Source of the DNA: Planctomycetaceae bacterium UBA2972
GTDB taxonomy: Bacteria > Planctomycetota > Planctomycetia > Pirellulales > Pirellulaceae
NCBI GenBank assembly: GCA_002348315.1
Contig: DEAW01000137.1
Span: 1 to 7,550, forward strand
Reading direction: 5' to 3'
Length of the DNA: 7,550 bases
The notes below the pieces were generated by a model. The model made no database searches and had not been told where the DNA came from. It saw only the letters and a list, made by a program, of their open reading frames with translations. Of this stretch, positions 1 to 6,224 are shown piece after piece; positions within the stretch are counted from its first letter, which is position 1, and each line of letters opens with the position of its first letter. Both the position numbers and the translations under genes were made by a program.

Positions 1-696
1 AGATCACTACTCAAATCACTCGACCGATACCAGGCAAGTCAGGAACGCCAGTTGCGATTCGCTCGCGAACATGACCAGTTCACGGAACGAGCTCTTAGCC
101 TCGCAACCAGTCGGAAGGCTAAAGAAGCGTTTGATTTGTCTCGGGAACCAGACTCTATTCGCGAACGTTATGGACGGAATCGGGTAGGGCAGGGAATGTT
201 GATGGCGCGAAGGTTAATTGAAGCGGGAGTACGCTTTGTAACCATTCAAGGCTACGTCGATACCGGTATCTATGCCTGGGATCATCACTGGGGGATTTTT
301 CCCCACCTCGATATTCAACTACCAATTTACGACCATAGTTACTCTGCTTTGCTTGAAGATCTGGACCAACGCGGACTACTGGAAACGACGTTGGTTGTTA
401 CAGCGGGGGAGTTCGGTCGTACTCCACGCATTAACGATAATAAACGCGGGCCGGGACGCGATCACTGGGGACGCTGTTTTAGTATCACACTCGGTGGAGG
501 CGGAGTGAAGACGGGTATGGTGATTGGATCAAGCGACAAATATTCCTCTAGTCCGGCAGATCGGCCAGTCTCCGTTCCCGACTTTGTTGCCACGATTTAT
601 GCAGCCTTAGGTTTAGATCCTACCGCCGAAGTCATCAGTCAGGGCCGACCGGTAAAAATGTTACCTGAAGGTAATCCAGTTAGAGAACTATTGTAA
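1..696 (+). CDS. DUF1501 family protein, C-terminal part (5' end outside window)
   Basis: The frame is open from base 1 to the TAA at 694-696, giving 231 visible residues. The gene therefore begins upstream, and the TTG at 52 is only an internal codon. DUF1501 proteins belong to the alkaline-phosphatase/sulfatase-like superfamily; their reaction is unknown, and they are normally exported by the Tat route. Visible hallmarks, numbered from base 1, are GQGMLMARRLIEAGVRFV (64-80), a WDHHW segment (93-97) where its neighbours have NWDSH or NWDTH, SALLEDLDQRGLLETTLVV (115-133), GEFGRTPRIN (136-145), GRDHW (152-156) and a Gly-rich SITLGGGGV (161-169). The Asp and His of WDHHW and GRDHW are plausible metal ligands by superfamily analogy, which is inference. 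About half of a usual ~450-residue protein is present. The signal peptide and N-terminal motif lie outside. It is convergent with the next gene, one base apart. Confidence 0.93.
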   Translation, partial: RSLLKSLDRYQASQERQLRFAREHDQFTERALSLATSRKAKEAFDLSREPDSIRERYGRNRVGQGMLMARRLIEAGVRFVTIQGYVDTGIYAWDHHWGIFPHLDIQLPIYDHSYSALLEDLDQRGLLETTLVVTAGEFGRTPRINDNKRGPGRDHWGRCFSITLGGGGVKTGMVIGSSDKYSSSPADRPVSVPDFVATIYAALGLDPTAEVISQGRPVKMLPEGNPVRELL

Positions 697-718
697 GCTA
701 AGTCTTAAATAGTTCTTT
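682..718. terminator. Possible bidirectional terminator hairpin over both stop codons
   Basis: AGAACTATT at 684-692 pairs perfectly with AATAGTTCT at 708-716, leaving a 15-nt loop. Allowing one G-T wobble extends the stem to 682-692/708-718. The arms are the last sense codons of the two convergent DUF1501 genes (Arg-Glu-Leu-Leu and Lys-Glu-Leu-Phe), so the inverted repeat follows from their related C-termini. The stem is AT-rich and no long T tract follows, so intrinsic termination is uncertain. Confidence 0.3.
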
Positions 719-2086
719 GATCGGCTTGCCCTCCGCCAAACGATGTGGCCGTCCAGTCTGGTCATGAATCTCTGTCCTTGGATCGATCCCAAACCTCCAG
801 TAAATCGTGGCTGCGAGATCGGCCGGAGTGACCGGAGAATCGATAGGGAATGCTCCTGTCTTATCGCTTGCCCCATGTACATAACCACCTCTCACACCCC
901 CGCCTGCTAACGTGATACTGTAACAATCGGGCCAATGATCTCTTCCGGCGTTACCATTTATTTTCGGCGTCCTTCCAAACTCGCCCATCCCAATCACCAA
1001 AGTTGTATCAAGTAATCCTCGATCTTCAAGATCGTTTACTAAAGCTGAAAACGATTTGTCCATCGGTGGTACCAATCGATCTTTATGTTCTGAAAAATTT
1101 CCTACATGAGAATCCCAGTTTTGTCCTTGTTGTTTAAAGTCATAAACATTAATAAAGGGAATCCCAACCTCCACCAGACGCCTTGCCATCAGCAGGTTTT
1201 GGCCGCGAAGTTGATACCCCTGGACATTGCGTACACCTTCTGGAGGAGTTTCTCTGTATAGTCCATAGGCGCTTCGGGTAGTTTCGGATTCCTGCTCTAT
1301 TTGTAAAGCCTGGTGCAATGATTCAGACTGCATTAACTCCAGTGCCTTGTGTAAGTGCGCCTTAAAATCGATTTGTTTGGTTTCGGCTGTAATTTCTGAT
1401 TGGGTGCTAAGTCGATCAAGTAATTCACGTCGAGTTTTCAACCTACTGATCGAAAGATCCTCAGGCCGACGAAAAGAGTCTGCGCTATAAGTAGCATCGC
1501 CTATAACTCCCGTTACCCTAAATGGATCATAAGCATTGCCCAGGAAGCCGCCACCCTGACAGGGAACACTAATAACGTTTTTAAACACCCAGGGTAATGC
1601 TGCGAACGGAACATCAATATCTAATTCACGCCTAAGCATCGCCAGAACACTACCATAGGCAGGATAGAATTGTGCAATCGGTGCGAACTCTTCTCTATCA
1701 CCCTGCGGCGACTGCCGTCCTGTAAGAACTTCAGTTGATGCCGAATCATGAAGTCGATTTGAGTGATGGATACTTCTGACCAGAGCTATCTTGTGCATGA
1801 TTTTGGAATGCTCAGGTAACAATTCGCTAACAAACGTTCCAGGAACAGACGTACTAATCGGAGAGAACTCCCCCCGGATATTATCCGGAGCATCCGGTTT
1901 CATATCGAACATATCAAGGTGACTCGGACCACCATAATAAAAGACTACTATGCACGACCGGATTTTTGGCATTGAGACAAGAGCGTCGTCGGAACTGAGT
2001 AAAGACTGCAACCCAACCGTCCCAGCTAGCGAGATTGCAGATGCGGATCCCAGACCATGCACGAATTGGCGTCTTTTAATTTGCAA
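698..2086 (-). CDS. DUF1501 family protein, Tat-exported, complete (462 aa)
   Basis: This is a full-length member of the alkaline-phosphatase-like DUF1501 family, of unknown reaction and probably acting outside the cytoplasm. The N-terminus carries a twin-arginine signal: Arg5-Arg6-Gln-Phe followed by a hydrophobic stretch to about residue 30. Family blocks in order are VVFYYGGPSHLDMFDMKP (47-64), RGEF (71-74), GQNLLMARRLVEVGIPF (295-311), NWDSH (323-327), GEFGRTPKIN (368-377), GRDHW (381-385) and ITLAGGGVRGG (391-401). Asp and His in the NWDSH and GRDHW blocks are the likely metal or catalytic residues, by inference. The start is TTG at 2086-2084, with a good Shine-Dalgarno GGAAGGG seven bases upstream. 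The next in-frame ATG is codon 39 and would remove the Tat signal. The gene has no same-strand neighbour and no adjacent PSCyt/PSD partner. Upstream it is divergent from a small membrane-protein gene, with 94 bp between starts. Confidence 0.95.
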   Translation of the reverse strand: MQIKRRQFVHGLGSASAISLAGTVGLQSLLSSDDALVSMPKIRSCIVVFYYGGPSHLDMFDMKPDAPDNIRGEFSPISTSVPGTFVSELLPEHSKIMHKIALVRSIHHSNRLHDSASTEVLTGRQSPQGDREEFAPIAQFYPAYGSVLAMLRRELDIDVPFAALPWVFKNVISVPCQGGGFLGNAYDPFRVTGVIGDATYSADSFRRPEDLSISRLKTRRELLDRLSTQSEITAETKQIDFKAHLHKALELMQSESLHQALQIEQESETTRSAYGLYRETPPEGVRNVQGYQLRGQNLLMARRLVEVGIPFINVYDFKQQGQNWDSHVGNFSEHKDRLVPPMDKSFSALVNDLEDRGLLDTTLVIGMGEFGRTPKINGNAGRDHWPDCYSITLAGGGVRGGYVHGASDKTGAFPIDSPVTPADLAATIYWRFGIDPRTEIHDQTGRPHRLAEGKPIKELFKT

Positions 2087-2090
2087 TCTT

Positions 2091-2102
2091 TTACCCTTCC
2101 AT
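2091..2102 (-). promoter_or_regulatory. Shine-Dalgarno inside a 3-codon micro-ORF before the TTG start
   Basis: On the minus strand ATG-GAA-GGG-TAA (2102-2091) ends four bases before the TTG start at 2086 and is out of frame with it. The GGAAGGG (2100-2094) is the ribosome binding site for the TTG start and also most of the micro-ORF. The SD supports TTG as the true start. Translation of the micro-ORF itself is speculative. Confidence 0.5.
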
Positions 2103-2148
2103 AAGATATAAATGAAACTGGTTTTATTCTAATAGTCCTCGGCAACAT

Positions 2149-2164
2149 TTGCATGACAATGCAA
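2149..2164. promoter_or_regulatory. Inverted repeat TTGCAT-N4-ATGCAA in divergent promoter region
   Basis: A perfect 6-bp inverted repeat with a 4-nt spacer sits between the divergent genes starting at 2086 (-) and 2181 (+). It lies 16 bp before the ATG at 2181. It could be an operator controlling either gene, or a short hairpin in the 5' leader of the small gene. I found no convincing -35/-10 pair to anchor it. Confidence 0.3.
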
Positions 2165-2180
2165 TCAGGTGGTGAGAACG

Positions 2181-2573
2181 ATGTATCTTGCTTTACTGGT
2201 GATCGGGGTCTCTGAGCTTATTCCGGGTATTCACCTAATCCTTAGGCCAAGGAGATCAAAAGCATTACTATTGTCTTTATCCGCTAAGGTACACGTCTTA
2301 CGTCTAACAGGCATTCTAATGTTGATAATCTCACTCTTTGCACTGATGAGTCTCGACCTTCCTATTACGCTTCCCAACGGCATTGGAATTGCAATTGTCT
2401 CAATAACCTTCATCAAATCTATTGTCTTAGATGTCGTCGCAAATCGAATCATCGATTTCATCCGGGAATTCTACCGTAAACTAAACACTTCCGGCCTACA
2501 CAAACTAGGGTCCCTGGGAATAATTGTTGCCCTAATTTGTTTTTGGTGCGTCTACAAAACGCATGTTCAATAA
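2181..2573 (+). CDS. Small integral membrane protein, unknown function (130 aa)
   Basis: I do not recognise a named family. There are about four hydrophobic segments, at residues 1-21, 42-58, 67-88 and 109-125, joined by basic stretches such as RPRRSK (22-27). The halves look alike: each has a helix, then a basic amphipathic linker, then a helix of the type LRLTGILMLIISLF (40-53) or LGSLGIIVALICF (109-121). This suggests a duplicated two-helix unit, and the first half loosely recalls DUF2065-like small membrane proteins. I chose ATG at 2181 because AGGTGGTGAG (2167-2176) is a suitable ribosome binding site. The upstream in-frame GTG at 2169 lies within that site and would have none of its own. 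The last 42 bp overlap, tail to tail, the end of the SGNH hydrolase gene. Its hydrophobic pattern argues for a real gene, but the role is unknown. Confidence 0.7.
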   Translation: MYLALLVIGVSELIPGIHLILRPRRSKALLLSLSAKVHVLRLTGILMLIISLFALMSLDLPITLPNGIGIAIVSITFIKSIVLDVVANRIIDFIREFYRKLNTSGLHKLGSLGIIVALICFWCVYKTHVQ

Positions 2574-3875
2574 CATATCCCGTAATTGTTCTGCAACAAA
2601 ACGATTTCCCTTCGTATTCCAATGGGGATCGGAACGAAATACTAAAGGAAATTCAGTCGTTTGTTTAAATGCAGGTAATAGACTGACAATTCTAAATTCA
2701 CTGGTTTCTTCTTTCGATTGAAAGAATTCAAAGATTTCATGTTGAAACCGAAGGTCATCTCCGTACGATTTCGCCTCCCAATTGTCGGGAGATTCACGGT
2801 TGCTCCAGTGATGATAACGTGGCGCAATTATCAAAACAAATTTTGCGTCATTTCGGGCACATGTCCGTGCGATCCGTTCAATATAGGTATAACTTTCTTC
2901 GAAGAACGGCGTCGTAACGGAAAGCGGGTATCGATAAATGAAGAATCGATCCTTCTCTGTAACCCCATTTACGGGGATTTCAAATTTGTAATAATCCAGT
3001 GGATCATGTGGTACGTAGTTAGAAGCAGCTCTACGCAAGAGTTTAAACGGCGCCAGCATCGCTGGATGGAGTGGTTTGACAAGACGCCATGTCGCTCCCA
3101 GGTGGGGGTGCGGCACGGTCAGTTTTGGCCCTGAGAACTGTACCGATCCGTTTGCATCTCTCAACCCCTGTGCATAGTGATAATCATCGCCTATATCTGT
3201 GCAATCGAGCATGAGTGAAACGACAGTTGGCTTATATTTCAGCAATGTCTGATTCAACAATTGCTCATGCAGCACTGGTGAGTAACTCAACATCCCAGCA
3301 TTCAGAACTGCCAGGTCTGTGATCCCTTCGCTCCGTAGCAATGCTTCAAGCTGCTCTGGGTAGGATTCGCTGGCGTCCACCCAGGCGCCGAAGGTAAACG
3401 AGTCGCCAAGACAGACAACTCGTTGCTTATGCCCTAAAAAAGTGGCACGATCATAGCTTGTGCGTAGGCGATCTTCGTTTGTCCTAACCGTAAGGTTACG
3501 ACCTTCAAAACGACCAAGATCATATTCGGTATTACTCATCAGAACATGATGTTGTGTCGACGAACGCAGAAATCCAAATTCCCGTAATGCAAGATTGGGC
3601 CTTAAGAATCTCAAACCGATCTCTAAAACACCTAGGCAAATCAACAATGACCCGCTTAGCAGGACGAATTGTTTTCGATGTGTGCGATAAACGGATAGGC
3701 TCCAACAAAGACATGCGCCGACCAGCCAATAAAGAATAATAGACTGGATGGCTACTGAAGAATCTGCTGCGCCGTCGTTTGACAACGAATCCAAACTTCC
3801 GGAAAGCACAAGGCCGAGGGCCGCGAAGGAAAGCATAGTGCCAATAACAAATAGTAACTTCGCTGCCCGCTTCAT
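2532..3875 (-). CDS. Membrane-anchored SGNH/GDSL hydrolase-like protein (447 aa)
   Basis: SGNH-fold enzymes are serine esterases, lipases or acyltransferases, often acting on acylated polysaccharides; the substrate here is unknown. The N-terminus has three predicted membrane helices (about 6-26, 43-61 and 69-90), followed by a probably extracytoplasmic catalytic domain. Block I is CLGDSFTFG (155-163), with nucleophile Ser159. Block II is LNAGMLSYSP (191-200), with Gly194. Block V is SDPHWNTKG (415-423), giving the Asp416/His418 pair. Block III is atypical: LMLDCTDIGDD (221-231) has Thr-Asp where relatives usually have Asn-Asp, so the oxyanion-hole Asn may be missing. The DPHWN ending resembles AlgX/AlgJ-like SGNH proteins. 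The ATG at 3875 lies 15 bp after the preceding LRR/VHL gene, with only a weak GAG-type ribosome site, consistent with an operon. Its 3' end overlaps the opposing small membrane-protein gene by 42 bp. Confidence 0.88.
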   Translation of the reverse strand: MKRAAKLLFVIGTMLSFAALGLVLSGSLDSLSNDGAADSSVAIQSIILYWLVGACLCWSLSVYRTHRKQFVLLSGSLLICLGVLEIGLRFLRPNLALREFGFLRSSTQHHVLMSNTEYDLGRFEGRNLTVRTNEDRLRTSYDRATFLGHKQRVVCLGDSFTFGAWVDASESYPEQLEALLRSEGITDLAVLNAGMLSYSPVLHEQLLNQTLLKYKPTVVSLMLDCTDIGDDYHYAQGLRDANGSVQFSGPKLTVPHPHLGATWRLVKPLHPAMLAPFKLLRRAASNYVPHDPLDYYKFEIPVNGVTEKDRFFIYRYPLSVTTPFFEESYTYIERIARTCARNDAKFVLIIAPRYHHWSNRESPDNWEAKSYGDDLRFQHEIFEFFQSKEETSEFRIVSLLPAFKQTTEFPLVFRSDPHWNTKGNRFVAEQLRDMLLNMRFVDAPKTN

Positions 3876-3890
3876 TACTCTAATCCATCA

Positions 3891-4751
3891 TCAGCGTTTC
3901 GGAATTACTGCGACAGCGCGTTCCGCACCGCAGATAAAATAACCCAAAGGCTCGTTGTTAACATCTGTAATCAGCCAGGTATTGTTCTCATAAGAGTTCT
4001 GTACCCGTGATTTACCGGCACCAATCTCACCGTATAGCTTGGGTTTGCCATCGTATCCAATCCAGACAAGTTTTACGGTTTGCTGTGATTTATTTTCAAA
4101 TACGACTTCTATATTTTCTCCATTTCCTGAACGAGGGACATCCTCCACGTTATTAGCAGCCACAAAGGCCAATGAAGTTTTGGGGCGTTGCCTGGGCGCG
4201 TCAGGATCCGGAATCATGATCAAATCCAAATCAATACCTAACACGACTTTGAGTGTTGGCCGAACCGTTAGAATTTCGTCGACGCCTTTTTGCGTTACGC
4301 GGGTTTGCCAAACGTACAAATGTGTAAGTGAATCGAGCTCCTGCAATTGTCGCAGACCTATGTCTGACACACTCGTCCCATACAGGTTTAGGTAGGTAAG
4401 ATGTTTTAACCCCAGCAAATGTATTAGTCCCTCGTCACTTACCTGTGTGAGCTCCAGATGAAGTTTCCGCAGTTCCTTCATTTCTGAAATTGAGCTAAGC
4501 CCATCGCTACTGATTCCCGTTCGCTTTAAATTTAGGATTACAACATCACCCAAAGCAGCAACATGCCACAGATCGGCATCACTCACTTTCCGTCGGCCTA
4601 AATGGAAGGAAACTTCACGGCCACCCACTACCTTTGATACTTTTCCGCCTACTGATTCGATGGCTTGTAAATGCCTTGTCTCATCGGCATAATTCACGCC
4701 GCAACACACTAGCAGCAAAAGAATATGACTCACAAAGGGTTTAATGAACAT
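3891..4751 (-). CDS. Secreted leucine-rich repeat protein with C-terminal VHL beta domain (286 aa)
   Basis: The protein has a Sec signal peptide (LLLLVC core at about 11-16, likely cleavage after NYA at 22; no proper lipobox). About four leucine-rich repeats of 24 residues follow (roughly 67-165; Leu94, Leu118 and Leu142 are spaced 24 apart), then a Pro-rich linker (181-190). The C-terminal domain (214-285) matches the beta domain of human von Hippel-Lindau protein. From FEN-KS (Asn220) to Trp259 it aligns without gaps to human Asn78-Trp117, and Asp234-Gly235, Pro237, Gly246 and Asp263 also match. Pocket equivalents are Trp230, Tyr240, Ser253 and Trp259; human His115 is Asn257. Both modules are binding domains, so this is probably an extracytoplasmic recognition protein. 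VHL-beta domains are known in planctomycetes, but their ligands are not. It starts 8 bp after the DUF1501 stop without a visible Shine-Dalgarno, suggesting coupling, and is followed 15 bp later by the SGNH gene. Confidence 0.87.
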   Translation of the reverse strand: MFIKPFVSHILLLLVCCGVNYADETRHLQAIESVGGKVSKVVGGREVSFHLGRRKVSDADLWHVAALGDVVILNLKRTGISSDGLSSISEMKELRKLHLELTQVSDEGLIHLLGLKHLTYLNLYGTSVSDIGLRQLQELDSLTHLYVWQTRVTQKGVDEILTVRPTLKVVLGIDLDLIMIPDPDAPRQRPKTSLAFVAANNVEDVPRSGNGENIEVVFENKSQQTVKLVWIGYDGKPKLYGEIGAGKSRVQNSYENNTWLITDVNNEPLGYFICGAERAVAVIPKR

Positions 4752-4759
4752 CGGGTGAT

Positions 4760-6094
4760 TTAGAATAGAGGTAACGGCTCACCATCACAAATCTGAAATG
4801 GCCTATCAAATTGGTCTTTTAATTCAGCATGAGGATCAATTCCCATAGCCTTCAGAGCCGTGGCGTGAAAATCCGCAGGAGTACAAGCGTTGTCTTTAGG
4901 CTTGGCACCGTTTGAATCACTACTTCCATAAACCTGTCCTCCCTGAATACCACCTCCGGCAAGAGCCATCGAATAGACTGCCGGATAATGATCGCGACCT
5001 GCGTTATTATTGATTTTTGGCGTGCGTCCGAAGTCCGTCAGAAAAACAACCAGAGTTTCTTCTAGAAGGCCTCGCATTTCTAAATCCGTAAATAACGCAG
5101 AAACACTTCGGTCAAAGACTGGAAGTAATCGATCTTTCAACTTCTTAAAATTATCCCTATGCGTATCCCAGTTTTCCCCATTTCCTCCGGCAAGGTCTCC
5201 GGCACCCGCACACACCTGGACGACGGGCACGCCTGCTTCGGTGAGTCGGCGCGCTAATAACATACTCTGACCGCCAATATGATCACCATACATAGCCCGG
5301 ATTCGCGGGTCCTCATTTTCCAGATCATAGGCTTCCCGAACATCGGATCCCAAAAGCATATCAGCTGCCATCTGTCGAAAACGATCCAAACGATCGTATT
5401 CCGTGGTTTCACCGACCTCTCGCTCAAGCTGATCCTGAAGCGCCTGCCGACTAATAATTCGTGATTTTTCCAAATTCAACTTCAGGTCCAATTCGCGACT
5501 AGTGTAGCGCGAAACACCACGAAACGGTTTTCCTGCCGGAGTGCGCATAAGAATCGGATCATAGTCAGAGCCCAACCAACCACCATATTCTCCGGCCATC
5601 AATGTTCCGTTGTCATACATGTTGTAAGGAACACGAATTGCATTTGGCGTACCGGAATTGGGATCTTGAAAACGTCCGATCAAGGCCGCCAGGGACGGTG
5701 AATTTGTCCTATTTAGTGCCTTTAACCCTGGTGGAGGGGAATGCCCCGTAATGCTGTGGTACATGCCCTGTTGATGGCCACCTTGTTTATGATAAAGGCT
5801 ACGGACAATTGCCATTTTATCGGCATGTTGCGACATCAACGGCAGGTGTTCAGAAAACTGTATTCCAGGAATGTTAGTGTCGATCGTGCTGAATTCGCCC
5901 CGTAATTCCGAAAGAGCACCTGGTTTGGGATCCCAGGATTCATAGTGACTAATTCCACCCCAGCAGTAGATTACTATGCAGCGTTTCGCCGGCATCGATG
6001 ATGCAGCTTGCAATTGCAACACGGTGGGGACAGTAAGCCCCGCCGCGGCAACTGAGCTTTTCAGCAAGTCTCGACGACTGTGATTAATCAACAA
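4760..6094 (-). CDS. DUF1501 family protein, Tat-exported, first gene of operon (444 aa)
   Basis: This is a complete DUF1501 protein of the alkaline-phosphatase-like superfamily, with unknown reaction. The Tat signal is textbook: Ser6-Arg7-Arg8-Asp-Leu-Leu-Lys12, then a hydrophobic region to about residue 30. Blocks in order are IVIYCWGGISHYESWDPKPG (40-59), RGEF (65-68), GGQSMLLARRLTEAGVPVV (274-292), NWDTH (308-312), TDFGRTPKIN (353-362), GRDHY (366-370) and LAGGGIQGGQVYGSSD (378-393). DFGRTP and GRDHY replace the EFGRTP and GRDHW of the other two copies, so it is a diverged paralogue rather than a recent duplicate. The start is TTG at 6094 or the adjacent TTG at 6091. No in-frame ATG lies between the upstream stop and codon 34, which would be too late to keep the Tat signal. 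No strong Shine-Dalgarno is visible. It leads an apparent operon with the LRR/VHL and SGNH genes. Confidence 0.94.
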   Translation of the reverse strand: MLINHSRRDLLKSSVAAAGLTVPTVLQLQAASSMPAKRCIVIYCWGGISHYESWDPKPGALSELRGEFSTIDTNIPGIQFSEHLPLMSQHADKMAIVRSLYHKQGGHQQGMYHSITGHSPPPGLKALNRTNSPSLAALIGRFQDPNSGTPNAIRVPYNMYDNGTLMAGEYGGWLGSDYDPILMRTPAGKPFRGVSRYTSRELDLKLNLEKSRIISRQALQDQLEREVGETTEYDRLDRFRQMAADMLLGSDVREAYDLENEDPRIRAMYGDHIGGQSMLLARRLTEAGVPVVQVCAGAGDLAGGNGENWDTHRDNFKKLKDRLLPVFDRSVSALFTDLEMRGLLEETLVVFLTDFGRTPKINNNAGRDHYPAVYSMALAGGGIQGGQVYGSSDSNGAKPKDNACTPADFHATALKAMGIDPHAELKDQFDRPFQICDGEPLPLF

Positions 6095-6111
6095 CAGGGT
6101 ACTCGCAACAT
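6088..6111 (-). other. Micro-ORF (MLRVPCC) overlapping the DUF1501 TTG start
   Basis: On the minus strand an ATG at 6111-6109 opens a seven-codon frame that stops with TGA at 6090-6088, six bases past the start of the DUF1501 TTG at 6094. It is out of frame with the gene. A ribosome ending here could re-initiate on the TTG codons. It could equally be chance, or a remnant of a former ATG start displaced by an indel. Confidence 0.25.
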
Positions 6112-6129
6112 TGGTATCGGGATTTTATT

Positions 6130-6144
6130 TGGCATCCTATGCCA
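6130..6144. promoter_or_regulatory. Inverted repeat TGGCAT-N3-ATGCCA over the putative -10
   Basis: A perfect 6-bp inverted repeat with a 3-nt centre lies 36-50 bp before the DUF1501 TTG start and covers the candidate -10 hexamer. A repressor binding here would block the promoter. The half-site core GCAT/ATGC is shared with the repeat at 2149-2164. Confidence 0.3.
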
Positions 6145-6163
6145 TTCTAAGCAAAACGGTCAA
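6134..6163 (-). promoter_or_regulatory. Candidate sigma-70 type promoter for the DUF1501-LRR/VHL-SGNH operon
   Basis: On the minus strand TTGACC (6163-6158; five of six consensus bases) is followed after 18 bp by TAGGAT (6139-6134; four of six). Transcription would start near 6127, giving a leader of about 33 nt before the TTG at 6094. This is a match by eye only. Confidence 0.35.
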
Positions 6164-6224
6164 TGGATACATTGCTCACTATCGGAATTTGGGAAGGACT
6201 CGATAAATTGTAAATATCAATAAA

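Noticed and set aside
2718..3134. 138-aa plus-strand ORF
   Set aside because: It lies entirely antisense to the SGNH hydrolase domain, which has clear catalytic motifs. It is a shadow frame.
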